NCBI RefSeq assembly: GCF_014838715.1
Contig: NZ_CP061947.1
Coordinates: forward strand, 1,798,001-1,862,000
Direction of reading: 5' to 3'
Source: Algoriphagus sp. Y33
Lineage (GTDB): Bacteria; Bacteroidota; Bacteroidia; Cytophagales; Cyclobacteriaceae
Length of the DNA stretch: 64,000 bases
Shown: piece after piece, positions 35,347 through 44,310 of the stretch
Layout of the letters: every line of letters begins with the position of its first letter
Position numbering within the stretch: position 1 is the first letter of the stretch
Notes under the pieces: model-generated
What the model was told of the DNA's origin: nothing
Database searches by the model: none
The model's input: only the letters and a program-made list of their open reading frames with translations
Translations under genes and position numbers: made by a program

Positions 35347-36042
35347 TTATTTTTTTGGTTTTTTATTTTTCGGTCTAGTCATAAAGAATAAGGTAAAGCC
35401 TGAACCTACGGCTGCCAATCCTGCCAGGGAAAATATTCGTAGCAAAAGGTTGTTGAAATTGTCCCTGCCGGCATAATCCATAGTGTGAAACATCCAGAGA
35501 AAGTCAAACCAACGCCAAGATCTGTGTCTGACTTTGGTGAACTGTCCACTCCTGGCATCTACATAAGCCACAAGATTTTCAGGATGATCAAAATGTACAG
35601 CCCAAGCCGGTAGGCTAGTTCCACGGTATTCATGGTGTGCCCCTGTCTTGGTTAAGTATTCCATTTTCTTAATTTGGAGATCGTCTTTGATATAGATCCG
35701 GGATATTTCTCTTGCTTCTGCCTCTGAAATTCCGGGATGGAGTTCTCCTGTTTGAGCGTCAAATAATTTGCTTTGATTTACCCAATAGTAAGGTTTGTGG
35801 TTGACAAACCTAAGCTCAAGGGTTGATATCATGAGGGTAGTGTCCAGTCTGTTTATATCGATTAGTTCAGTTGCATTTTCATGCATCATATGTTCCGTCC
35901 GGAAATGATCCCCGTGGATTTCATCAATATCTGTCCAGCTAAAATAGAGTCCGGAAATGGTCCAGAAGAGGAATTGAATTCCAATAAACACTCCCAAAAA
36001 TCTATGGATCCTGCGTGTGTAATATTGATTGTTTTTGCGCAT
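35347..36042 (-). CDS. PepSY-domain membrane protein
   Basis: 231 residues from the ATG at 36042 (MRKNNQYYTRRIHRFLGV), which leaves a 28-bp gap after cusB; the frame can be extended to 36120 but would overlap cusB. TM1 (about 12-34) is followed by a periplasmic PepSY-like region with HHEYRGTSLPAWAVHFDHP, and a C-terminal TM (about 200-222) ends in a lysine-rich tail. Proteins of this kind occur in cus and iron loci of Bacteroidota and may pass electrons or bind metal; function unproven. Confidence 0.85.
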   Translation of the reverse strand: MRKNNQYYTRRIHRFLGVFIGIQFLFWTISGLYFSWTDIDEIHGDHFRTEHMMHENATELIDINRLDTTLMISTLELRFVNHKPYYWVNQSKLFDAQTGELHPGISEAEAREISRIYIKDDLQIKKMEYLTKTGAHHEYRGTSLPAWAVHFDHPENLVAYVDARSGQFTKVRHRSWRWFDFLWMFHTMDYAGRDNFNNLLLRIFSLAGLAAVGSGFTLFFMTRPKNKKPKK

Positions 36043-36070
36043 CTGTACTTGATTGTTAAGTCTATAAATT

Positions 36071-37855
36071 TCAAGGAATTGTTTTGGTGACCTCGCCGCA
36101 TGTAAGCATAGCCTCACCAAAGTAGGGGTTAACTACTTTTTTCTCCAAACTCAACCAATCTGCACCTCTGTTGCTGTCTGCCATGGGACAATGCTGGACA
36201 TAGATTTTGGTGGATAATGGCTTAAAGTTCTCTGCTAATCCAAGCATCTCATCGGATAGGGAACCAAATGATTTTCGGATTTCTTCTAATTTTTTTTGGG
36301 AATTGATCTGAGCGAGCGCTGCTTTGATTTTTTTGCTGTATTTCATCCATTCATTGTGTGCATCACCTTTGAACTCAGCCATATTCACTTTTTCCAAGGA
36401 AACCAACATTTCATTTGCGTTAGATCTTGATCGGGTTAGGTCATCTTTGGTCAGGGCATTTTTCAGTTTGAAATAAGTATCAAAAACGGGTTTCAGCTCA
36501 TCCTTGGCTTTGGCAGAAATCTCTGTATGACCGGCAGAAACCTTGGTGGTTGTTTTTCTTTCAGTGATCTCGCCATGATTATGACCGGTCATCGCAGCCC
36601 CACCTTCGGGAGACATCATGCTCGGTTTTCCTGCCAGTTGGGCAGCCGCATCGATACTAAAGGTGCCATTTACGGCAATTTCTTCACCTGGCTCCAATCC
36701 TGAGGTAATGAGGTATTCCGTGCCCAATGATGCACCTAGGGTAACTTCCCGAAGTTGAAAAGTCACGGATTGATCAGTTGCGTTTTTCACATACACCACC
36801 GAACGGGTTCCCGTCCACATCACAGCCGTTTTTGGTACCACAATGCTATTGTCTTCGCCGGACTGGACTTTGCCGTTCACTTGTCCTGAGACAAACATTT
36901 CGGGTTTGAATTTCAAATCAGTGTTGCTTAGCTCCAACCGTGCTTTCACTACTCTGGTCTGAGAATTGATGACGGGATCTATGTAGCTTAGCTTGCCCGT
37001 GAGTGTCTCTCCGGGAAATGATTGTACCGTGAATTGTATGTTATCACCTTTTTTGATCCATTGGAGCTCGGATTCATAGATGTCAAAGAGCACCCAAACT
37101 TTGCTGAGGTCAGCGATTTGATAGATTGCTTGACCGCGGTTTACATAATCACCCAAACTAACCATTTTTGCGGTGACATATCCGGAGACATTGGCTAGAA
37201 TAGGGAGTTGCTCAGTCACTTTTCCGGTTGCCAAAATCTGCTCGATCTGCACATCTGTAAGTTTCCAGTTTTTGAGTTTTTCTTTGGCTGCATTGAAAAG
37301 TGCCGGTTGGTGGTTTTTTATTTTCTCTGCTTGGAAAAGTTCCTCTTGGGCAGTCGCTAATTCCGGTGAATAAATTTGTCCCAGCATCTGGCCTTTCTTG
37401 ACGTATTCTCCTGTGAAGTTGATTTTAAGGTCTTCAATCCTTCCGGGAATATGTGCCGACTGGGTATAATTCTGCCGCTCATCTGCTTGGATTTTACCAT
37501 TCAGCCGGATGGATTTTCCGGCACTGGCATTTCCGACGACCATTGATTGTACTCCTGCCAACTGCATGGCAGTAGGAGACATGGTCACGGCCATAGGATC
37601 AGCTTCTGTATTATCGTTTTCCAGTGGAATAAGATCCATCCCGCAGATAGGACAGTCACCCGGCTCGTTTCGGCGAATCTGGGGGTGCATGGAACAGGTG
37701 TAGGTGAGAGGAATTCCGGCAATAGATTCTATATGCTCATGTTTATCGACTTCTGTTTTTGGCTCGGAAGTAGGCTTAATCAGCCAACCGATGGCCAGTC
37801 CTACCACCAATGGTATGGCTATCAGGACAAATTTATTGCTGAGTACAGTTTTCAT
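36071..37855 (-). CDS. cusB: CusB-like RND periplasmic adaptor with heavy-metal-binding and DUF3347 domains
   Basis: 594 residues, longer than usual CusB (about 400). An N-terminal anchor (about 9-26) is followed by a heavy-metal-binding YHS-like module (YTCSMHPQIRRNEPGDCPICGMDL, about 52-75). The membrane-fusion body comes next (barrel-sandwich, helical hairpin AQEELFQAEKIKNHQPA, beta-barrel). A His-rich linker (GHNHGEITERK) then leads to a C-terminal DUF3347 domain with VQHCPMADSNRGADWLSL. It links CusA to TolC for Cu/Ag export. Downstream gap to pepSY is 28 bp. Confidence 0.93.
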   Translation of the reverse strand: MKTVLSNKFVLIAIPLVVGLAIGWLIKPTSEPKTEVDKHEHIESIAGIPLTYTCSMHPQIRRNEPGDCPICGMDLIPLENDNTEADPMAVTMSPTAMQLAGVQSMVVGNASAGKSIRLNGKIQADERQNYTQSAHIPGRIEDLKINFTGEYVKKGQMLGQIYSPELATAQEELFQAEKIKNHQPALFNAAKEKLKNWKLTDVQIEQILATGKVTEQLPILANVSGYVTAKMVSLGDYVNRGQAIYQIADLSKVWVLFDIYESELQWIKKGDNIQFTVQSFPGETLTGKLSYIDPVINSQTRVVKARLELSNTDLKFKPEMFVSGQVNGKVQSGEDNSIVVPKTAVMWTGTRSVVYVKNATDQSVTFQLREVTLGASLGTEYLITSGLEPGEEIAVNGTFSIDAAAQLAGKPSMMSPEGGAAMTGHNHGEITERKTTTKVSAGHTEISAKAKDELKPVFDTYFKLKNALTKDDLTRSRSNANEMLVSLEKVNMAEFKGDAHNEWMKYSKKIKAALAQINSQKKLEEIRKSFGSLSDEMLGLAENFKPLSTKIYVQHCPMADSNRGADWLSLEKKVVNPYFGEAMLTCGEVTKTIP

Positions 37856-37879
37856 GTGTTTATAATTTACTTTTTATTG

Positions 37880-39109
37880 TCAGTAAGTTTTGGCGGTTAT
37901 GTAATTGATTTGCGCCAAGGATGTTTTATAAGCTACCAAAGCTTTGAGTTTCATTTTTTTGAATTCTAGCAATTGCTGCTGCACACTCAAAACCTCTTCA
38001 AAATCCTTCCCTGAGTTGCTATAGGAATTGTAAAGAAGGTCTAGGTTTTGCTGAGTAGTCACGATTTGTCGCTCATATAGTGAGATCAGATCATCCTGGA
38101 TTTTCATATCGGAAGAATAGCGGTGATAGGAGCCATAGAGCTTATTGTTTAACTCCTCCTTTTCCAGTTTATAGGACTCCTGCATCAGCTCAGCCTCTTT
38201 TTGAGCTCCTTTGTATTTTCCACGGAAAATGGGCAGGCTCATCGTGACCATGGGCATCAATACATTTTTGCCGTTATCAGGTATGACCATATCGGTTCTT
38301 TCTCCTACCAGCACATAATCCACACCAGCGCCTAGTTTGGGCATGCCTTGCTTTTGAGCTACCCGCTTGCTGGCTTCACTGGATTGAATTTTTAGATCCA
38401 TGCTCTCCAAAAGAGGGTTGGACTGAATAGAATCCGGTGAAATTACCCGCTCTTCAGCTATGATTTCTAACTTTTCCGAGATCTCAACAGGGGAATCATG
38501 AGGTCGTGAAAGCAGGGAGTTGAGCCATGAATTACTTCCGTCTATTTTAAGCTGCAGCACCTCAAGATTCGTCTTGGCTGCCTGAATCATTATGTCCGCG
38601 CGAAGGGCATCAGTGAGAGATCCCTTTCCATTTTCAAATTTCGAAGTGGCAAGGGAAAAGTAGGTTTCCAGGATGCGGAGGTTTTCCTCCTCAATAGCAA
38701 TTAACTCATGGGTCTCCAGCAGAGGATAATATACAGCAGCCAGCTGGTTGTAAAGTTGGTTTTTTGCATCAAGGAATTCCTGATATTTTACTTCGGCCTG
38801 TAAGGAAGCTACGTCTTCTTGTGCTTGTAAAGTACCAAACCAAGGAAACATTTGGGTCAGTGAAAAACGGGCTTTTTGTGGCCCTACACGGGTTTCCACA
38901 GGAGAAATAAAATATCCAAAAGATAAGCTTGGGTCTTGCAGTGAGCCTACTTGGGGGATTTTTTCCAATGCTGCTTCAAAAGCCTTGTATTTGGCTTTTA
39001 GTCCCGGATTGTTTTCTGCGCCTAGTTGGAAATAGTCGGCTAAGCTTTGCGAAGCTGCTGAATAACTAACTCCCAGAAGCAAAAGAAGGGAAAGTGTGAT
39101 GATTTTCAT
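37880..39109 (-). CDS. TolC-family outer membrane efflux protein (CusC-like)
   Basis: 409 residues with a signal peptide (MKIITLSLLLLLGVSYSAASQ). Two OEP repeats are visible from their coiled-coil helices (NQLYNQLAAVYYPLLETHELI and ELNNKLYGSYHRYSSDMKI) and the strands VGPQKARFSLTQMFPWFG. It forms the outer-membrane channel of the Cus system. The start is 2 bp after the cusA stop, and cusB follows after 24 bp. Confidence 0.92.
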   Translation of the reverse strand: MKIITLSLLLLLGVSYSAASQSLADYFQLGAENNPGLKAKYKAFEAALEKIPQVGSLQDPSLSFGYFISPVETRVGPQKARFSLTQMFPWFGTLQAQEDVASLQAEVKYQEFLDAKNQLYNQLAAVYYPLLETHELIAIEEENLRILETYFSLATSKFENGKGSLTDALRADIMIQAAKTNLEVLQLKIDGSNSWLNSLLSRPHDSPVEISEKLEIIAEERVISPDSIQSNPLLESMDLKIQSSEASKRVAQKQGMPKLGAGVDYVLVGERTDMVIPDNGKNVLMPMVTMSLPIFRGKYKGAQKEAELMQESYKLEKEELNNKLYGSYHRYSSDMKIQDDLISLYERQIVTTQQNLDLLYNSYSNSGKDFEEVLSVQQQLLEFKKMKLKALVAYKTSLAQINYITAKTY

Positions 39110-39111
39110 TT

Positions 39112-42100
39112 TCAGCTTTTTTTAAGTTTTCGTTCTTCCCTGACGGAGTACAGTACGGGAACAATAAAGTAAGTGATAGCCGCTACGATCATTCCTCCGA
39201 AAGCAGGAATGGCCATAGGAATCATGATGTCAGAACCTCTACCTGTAGAAGTCAAAATTGGCAGTAAAGCAATAATTGTGGTGGCTGAAGTCATAATAGC
39301 CGGCTTGATTCTTCGCTGACCGGCTTCTACTATCGCCATTCGGATACCTCTGAAATTGTCAGTCTTGTTTTTGGCAAAACTCTGGTCCAAATAGGTAGCC
39401 ATCAACACACCATCATCTGTGGCAATACCAAACAAAGCGATAAAACCCACCCAAACTGCAACACTTAGGTTGATGGTTTGGATTTGAAAGAGGTTGCGGA
39501 AATTCGTATCAAAGAAGCTGAAGTCTCCAAACCATGATTGACCATACAACCAAAGCACTATAAAGCCTCCGCTAAATGCCATGGCGATTCCGGTGAAAAC
39601 CATCAATGAAGTAGTCACTGAGCGGAACTGAAAATATAAAATCAAGAATATGATCAGAAGAACCACCGGAACAATAATGCTGAGTCTTTTCTCTGCACGT
39701 ACCTGATTTTCGTAGCTTCCTGAGAATTTATAACTCACACCTTGTGGCACTTCCAACTCTCCGGAATCAATCCTACTTTGAATGAGTTCTCTGGCGTCTT
39801 CCACTACAGTTACTTCTGAGAAACCATCTTTTTTGTCAAAGAGAACATATCCTACCAAGAAGGTGTCCTCACTTTTTATTGCCTGAGGACCACGCAGGTA
39901 TTCAAATTTCACGAGCTGACTAAGAGGAACCTGTGCTCCGGTAGGAGTGGGAACCAGAATTTTGCCCAGCGATTCGGGATCGTCCCGGAGTTCTCTGGGA
40001 TAGCGTACACGTACGGGAAACCGTTGTCTGCCTTCTACCGTGTTGGTGATATTCATTCCGCCAATGGCTGTTTCTATTACCTGCTGGACCGATTCTATGC
40101 TCAAACCATACCGGGCGATTAACTCACGGTCAATATTTAGTTGCAAATAGGGTTTGCCTACAATCCGGTCTGCAAAAACTGCTTCCTGCTTGACCGAGGG
40201 CACTTCTTTGAGAATATTTTCCACCTGTATACCAAAGTCTTCGATAGTCTGAAGGTCTGGACCATAGACTTTAATCCCCATTGGCGCACGCATACCGGTT
40301 TGGAGCATGACCAGACGGGTTTCAATCGGCTGCAGTTTAGGCGCGGAAGTGATGCCCGGGATTTTGGTTACGGCTATGATTTCGTTCCATATATCATCCG
40401 GAGAATGAATGTTTTCCCTCCAGTTTCTAAAGTAGAGTCCGTCTTCATCCGCGATTAGTCCAGTTGTAGGTGTAGCTTTTTCTATAGCTTCCTGATTGCT
40501 AAGTGTATCCCCGCTAGTAAAAATAAAACGACCTTCTTTGTCCGTTTTGAAGCGCTGTCGATGGCCTTTTTTATTTAGTTGATACTCCGGTTTATAGTTG
40601 ATTATGTTTTCGTACATGGAAATGGGAGCTGGATCCAGAGCCGATTCTGCCCGTCCTAATTTTCCTACTGTAAGCTCCACTTCCGGAATACTTGTTAGCA
40701 GCATGTCCAACTGACCTATTACTTTTCTGTTAAAAGCAATACCGGAATGGGGCATGGCTGTTGGCATTAGCAGAAAGCTCCCTTCATCCAAGGAGGGCAT
40801 AAATTCCTTCTGCATGCCGGGAAAAGTATGATCCAGTTTTGACCAGGACTCGCCTGATTCGATATTCCATCCGACCATATGAGTGACTGCGGGGATAAAG
40901 GCAAAAGTCTTAGTAAAGCCCATCCATATGGTTCCCCCAAGTAAGATCAGAATTGCTGGAATAGTAAGGAAAGCGGCTTTGTGATCCAGGCACCAGATCA
41001 GTATGCGTTTGTAGAAGATTTCGAGAGCACTGAATGCCCCAAGTATTATACTTACCAAAATTCCCACAAAAACCACATTTGCCAGTAAGGATTTGCCCGG
41101 GCCTAACGGTAACCAGTAGCTTGCCAGCAGCCATATCACTCCGGCTATTACTAAGATGATTTCTAGACGATTATAGACAGGCCGTATTCGTGTTGGTAGC
41201 TCAATAGGCTTAGTTTCTACTATGTATTTGAAAAGTGCAATACCTGCAAACGCCAGAAGCATAATCCCTGACCGGGAATACCCATAAATCAAGGCAAGAA
41301 TACCTAAAATTGCCACTAGTGAATTACCGACTAGTTTACTTCTGTTATTTTTTAGTTTAAAGCCAAAGAGCACATGCGCAAGCATAGGTAAAATCAATAG
41401 AGAGACTATCAGCGCTGCGATCAATGCAAAAGTCTTCGTGTAAGCTAAAGGACCAAAAAGTTTTCCTTCAGCAGCTTCCATAGTGAACACAGGCACAAAA
41501 CTTACAATAGTGGTAGAGACTGCCGTAAGAATGGCGGTGGCTACTTCTGATGAACCTTTATAGATTGTAGTAATTAATTTCTGCTCCGGAGGTGCTTCAT
41601 CTATATGTTTTAGGATGTTTTCGGTAAGAATAATTCCTAAATCCACCATGGTTCCAATCGCAATTGCTATACCTGACAGCGCAACGATGTTTGCATCTAC
41701 TCCAACATACCGCATGGCTATAAACACCATCACTATTGAAATAGGCAATAAACTCGATATCAGGATAGAAGCTCTGAGATTGTAAACCATCACTATCACT
41801 ACCAGAATAGAAATAAGGATTTCTAATGAAAGAGCTTCTTCCAGGGTTCCCAATGTTTCTTGGATCAGTGTAGACCGGTCGTAAAACGGAACTATTGTGA
41901 GTTGGCTTACTCTTCCATCATCCAGTGTTTTACGTGGTAGACCCGGAGCAATTTCTTTGATCTTTTCTTTCAGATTATTAATCACCTGAAGCGGATTGGA
42001 GCCGTATCGCGCCACGACAACACCTCCAACTACCTCTGCGCCGTCTTTATCCAACAGCCCTCTTCGATTTGCAGGGCCAAGACTTACTACTGCAATATCT

Positions 42101-42930
42101 TTGATTCTGATGGGAACATTATCTTTGACATCTACCACAGCCAGCTCCAGATCTTCCACGTTTTTGATATAGCCCAAGCCCCTTACGAGGTATTCAGCTT
42201 GGTTGATCTCCACGGTCTTGGCACCCACATCACGATTACTCTGTTTGACGGCCAGCATCACTTTGTCCAAAGGGATGTTGTAGGCTTTTAAGGCATCCGG
42301 ATTCACATCAACTTGATATTCCTGCACAAAACCACCTATGGAAGCCACCTCGGAAACTCCTTCTACGGCATTGAGCCCATATTTCACAAAAAAATCCTGA
42401 ACAGATCGAATCTCATGCAAATCCCAGCCCCCCGTTGGATTTCCTTCGGCATCTCTTCCTTCCAATGTGTACCAGTATACTTGGCCTAATGCAGTGGCAT
42501 CAGGTCCCAGTGCGGGTTGTACTGCTTCCGGAAGCAATCCTGAGGGTAATGAATTGAGTTTTTCAAGGATTCTAGACCTAGACCAGTAAAATTCAGTGTC
42601 TTCATCGAAAATAATATAGATACTGGAAAAGCCGAAAATAGAGGAGCTACGAATTGATTTCACTCCGGGGAGCCCAAGCAAATAGGTAGTTAGGGGATAT
42701 GAAATTTGATCTTCAATATCTTGTGGGGATCGGCCTGGCCATTTCGTGAAGACTATCTGTTGGTTCTCACCAATATCGGGAATAGCATCCACGGGAACTG
42801 GATCAGAAGGCAGGGCGCCGACTTTCCATCCAAAAGGAGCTGTTGCAATTCCTCCGGCAATCAAAACGATCAGCAGAAGAAAAGTAACAAGTTTATTTTC
42901 TAGAAAATACTTGATAATCGAGTTAAGCAT
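39112..42930 (-). CDS. cusA: CusA/CzcA heavy-metal RND efflux pump
   Basis: Inner-membrane proton-driven exporter of Cu/Ag or related cations. At 1272 residues it is about 230 longer than E. coli CusA. The extra part lies mostly after the first TM bundle (about 530-680), where additional hydrophobic segments (LVAILGILALIYGYS, LEIILVIAGVIWLLASYW, LLANVVFVGILVSIILG) are inserted. A second extra piece lies in the periplasmic loop (NKKGHRQRFKTDKEGRF). Core motifs are intact: KWPGRSPQDIEDQISYPL, DLGIILTENILKH and ATDDGVLMATYL. First gene of the cusA-tolC-cusB-pepSY-DUF3347 operon; a palindrome at 42996 precedes it. Confidence 0.94.
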   Translation of the reverse strand: MLNSIIKYFLENKLVTFLLLIVLIAGGIATAPFGWKVGALPSDPVPVDAIPDIGENQQIVFTKWPGRSPQDIEDQISYPLTTYLLGLPGVKSIRSSSIFGFSSIYIIFDEDTEFYWSRSRILEKLNSLPSGLLPEAVQPALGPDATALGQVYWYTLEGRDAEGNPTGGWDLHEIRSVQDFFVKYGLNAVEGVSEVASIGGFVQEYQVDVNPDALKAYNIPLDKVMLAVKQSNRDVGAKTVEINQAEYLVRGLGYIKNVEDLELAVVDVKDNVPIRIKDIAVVSLGPANRRGLLDKDGAEVVGGVVVARYGSNPLQVINNLKEKIKEIAPGLPRKTLDDGRVSQLTIVPFYDRSTLIQETLGTLEEALSLEILISILVVIVMVYNLRASILISSLLPISIVMVFIAMRYVGVDANIVALSGIAIAIGTMVDLGIILTENILKHIDEAPPEQKLITTIYKGSSEVATAILTAVSTTIVSFVPVFTMEAAEGKLFGPLAYTKTFALIAALIVSLLILPMLAHVLFGFKLKNNRSKLVGNSLVAILGILALIYGYSRSGIMLLAFAGIALFKYIVETKPIELPTRIRPVYNRLEIILVIAGVIWLLASYWLPLGPGKSLLANVVFVGILVSIILGAFSALEIFYKRILIWCLDHKAAFLTIPAILILLGGTIWMGFTKTFAFIPAVTHMVGWNIESGESWSKLDHTFPGMQKEFMPSLDEGSFLLMPTAMPHSGIAFNRKVIGQLDMLLTSIPEVELTVGKLGRAESALDPAPISMYENIINYKPEYQLNKKGHRQRFKTDKEGRFIFTSGDTLSNQEAIEKATPTTGLIADEDGLYFRNWRENIHSPDDIWNEIIAVTKIPGITSAPKLQPIETRLVMLQTGMRAPMGIKVYGPDLQTIEDFGIQVENILKEVPSVKQEAVFADRIVGKPYLQLNIDRELIARYGLSIESVQQVIETAIGGMNITNTVEGRQRFPVRVRYPRELRDDPESLGKILVPTPTGAQVPLSQLVKFEYLRGPQAIKSEDTFLVGYVLFDKKDGFSEVTVVEDARELIQSRIDSGELEVPQGVSYKFSGSYENQVRAEKRLSIIVPVVLLIIFLILYFQFRSVTTSLMVFTGIAMAFSGGFIVLWLYGQSWFGDFSFFDTNFRNLFQIQTINLSVAVWVGFIALFGIATDDGVLMATYLDQSFAKNKTDNFRGIRMAIVEAGQRRIKPAIMTSATTIIALLPILTSTGRGSDIMIPMAIPAFGGMIVAAITYFIVPVLYSVREERKLKKS

Positions 42931-42995
42931 GATTTCATCCTGGTATAAGGAAATAAAATAGAATGAGCTATGGATTTATTCCATTAGCTAAAAAG

Positions 42996-43009
42996 AGGTC
43001 ATATGACCT
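42996..43009. promoter_or_regulatory. Perfect palindrome between HYC_CC_PP gene and cusA
   Basis: AGGTCATATGACCT is a perfect 14-bp palindrome 66 bp before cusA. On the minus strand it is followed by CTTTTTAG, so it could be an operator or the terminator stem of the HYC_CC_PP gene just upstream. Confidence 0.45.
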
Positions 43010-43023
43010 ATTACCAGGAAGAA

Positions 43024-43440
43024 TTAAATCAAGAAGGATTGAAACAGAACACTAAAGTCCTTTTCAATCGTGGGGGGGATTAGGTAGGGTTGTGGTTGCC
43101 TGTCATCGGAAGTTACGGCAATTTTGAAGATAAACGATTGCGTAAATGCCGCTATAAAAACTAGTTGGGCAGCATCGGTATTTACGACTTTGAGATTTTG
43201 ATCCTTATCGTTTTGAATCAGCTCGTATTGATTCTGACAGCAGTCAATTGGATCCAAGCTTTGTTTTGAGTCGGAAGATTCCTCTTTGTGTGGGTTGCCC
43301 ATCCCACAATCCAAGTGCTTAATTGCAATTCCAAATTCCGCCATCATTTCTGAACCCATACATAGATGGGTGCTCTTGGCCATTCCGATGTTTGAGAACA
43401 TCAGCAGAAGTGCCAGGGCTATGGAAATTTGCTTTTTCAA
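43024..43440 (-). CDS. HYC_CC_PP family exported protein
   Basis: 138 residues, starting with TTG at 43440, which gives a proper signal peptide (KKQISIALALLLMFSNIGMA). Mature part carries the family's namesake features: HLCMG, DCCQNQ and a C-terminal YLIPPTIEKDFSVLFQSFLI. Probably a periplasmic or outer-membrane metal-binding protein; such genes sit upstream of Cus-type efflux operons in Bacteroidota, as here (93 bp before cusA). A cysteine-poor linker rich in Asp/Ser separates the two halves. Confidence 0.85.
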   Translation of the reverse strand: MKKQISIALALLLMFSNIGMAKSTHLCMGSEMMAEFGIAIKHLDCGMGNPHKEESSDSKQSLDPIDCCQNQYELIQNDKDQNLKVVNTDAAQLVFIAAFTQSFIFKIAVTSDDRQPQPYLIPPTIEKDFSVLFQSFLI

Positions 43441-43562
43441 CAGGTTAAAATTACGGATTAATGTTCAGTGGGTTTGATTTTTTCAACTAGTTAATGAATC
43501 TGATAAGACAGGATCGTTTGTAATTTATTGATAATTAATTAGCTATCAAATATATAGTGAGT

Positions 43563-43988
43563 TCAATTACCTGAATCTGTCTCAAAGTACAAATGATAAT
43601 GCTTGCTACAACCGGGGTTGAAAGCGGCGGTGCATTTTGGACAGGTGTTTCCGCTTTCCTGATATTCCGAGATTGTCAGTTCTGTACCGCATATTCCGCA
43701 GAGAATCGCTTGGGTGTTAAACTCTGCTTTAGGCCAAACTTCCGGCTTGTGGTCAGCTTCTTCTTCATGACATGAAAAGCAGGGATAGTACTTCCCGCAG
43801 CACTTGAATTTGATGGCAATGATATCCAGATCCGAATGCCAGTGCTGACATCGGGTCTGGTTATCGACTGTTTTACCATAGATATTTATTCCTTTTATTT
43901 CTGATCTTACAATTGGAAGCAAAGTAGTTTGTTGGGCTAGCATCTGGCTGGAAATAAGTATCAGAAGGGAAAGTAATAAGTTTTTCAT
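43563..43988 (-). CDS. CHY zinc-finger protein with predicted signal peptide
   Basis: 141 residues from the ATG at 43988, which begins MKNLLLSLLILISSQMLAQQ, a clear signal peptide. After about 20 residues the complete CHY zinc finger (PF05495) follows: TRCQHWHSDLDIIAIKF, KCCGKYYPCFSCHEEEADH, AILCGICGTELTISEY, CPKCTAAFNPGCSKH. CHY proteins usually have a bare cytoplasmic N-terminus; here the domain would be exported, presumably as a periplasmic Zn/Cu-binding protein next to the efflux genes. Two repeat units (44095-44306) lie just upstream. Confidence 0.85.
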   Translation of the reverse strand: MKNLLLSLLILISSQMLAQQTTLLPIVRSEIKGINIYGKTVDNQTRCQHWHSDLDIIAIKFKCCGKYYPCFSCHEEEADHKPEVWPKAEFNTQAILCGICGTELTISEYQESGNTCPKCTAAFNPGCSKHYHLYFETDSGN

Positions 43989-44035
43989 TTGCGCTTTTTG
44001 AGACTGTTTTATCATTTTGGAACCTGAAGGTAATT

Positions 44036-44066
44036 AACCTTTGGGGTTTCTAAAACCCCGAAGGTT
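44036..44066. repeat. REP-like hairpin (AACCTTYGGGGTTT type)
   Basis: AACCTTTGGGGTTT (44036-44049) and AAACCCCGAAGGTT (44053-44066) pair with one wobble. A close relative lies at 45177-45207; both belong to a dispersed hairpin type of intergenic DNA. Confidence 0.6.
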
Positions 44067-44094
44067 TCACGGACTATTAGAATGTTATCGCATA

Positions 44095-44191
44095 TTTCAT
44101 ATGATTATAATTGTTTTTCAATGGTCATATGGAATCTCGCATATTGGATAATCATCCCAGTGTGTGTCGCTCTCGACATGCTCGATTTCAT
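44095..44191 (-). repeat. Dispersed leader-like repeat, unit 3 (28-codon frame)
   Basis: Matches unit 1 along its whole length (TTTCATATGATTATAATTG ... CTCGATTTCAT). On the minus strand ATG at 44191 opens a 28-residue frame beginning MKSSMSRATHTGMII and ending with IEKQL before TAA at 44105. It lies about 107 bp before the CHY gene start and is tandem to unit 4. Confidence 0.7.
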
Positions 44192-44306
44192 CTATTTATA
44201 TTTTGTTTTAAGAGGTCAGATAGCCTGTCCCGATTTTTCTTCGGGAGAATCTCGCCAGGTGAATAATCATACCTCTGTGTGTCGTCTTCGACATGCTCGA
44301 TTTCAT
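44186..44306 (-). repeat. Dispersed leader-like repeat, unit 4 (32-codon frame)
   Basis: Tandem partner of unit 3, sharing the junction GATTTCAT. It carries the optional CCCGA...TCGGG hairpin. On the minus strand ATG at 44306 opens a frame of 32 residues, MKSSMSKTTHRGMIIHLARF onward, to TAA at 44208. It starts 5 bp after the AAA ATPase stop codon. Confidence 0.7.
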
Positions 44307-44310
44307 ATAG

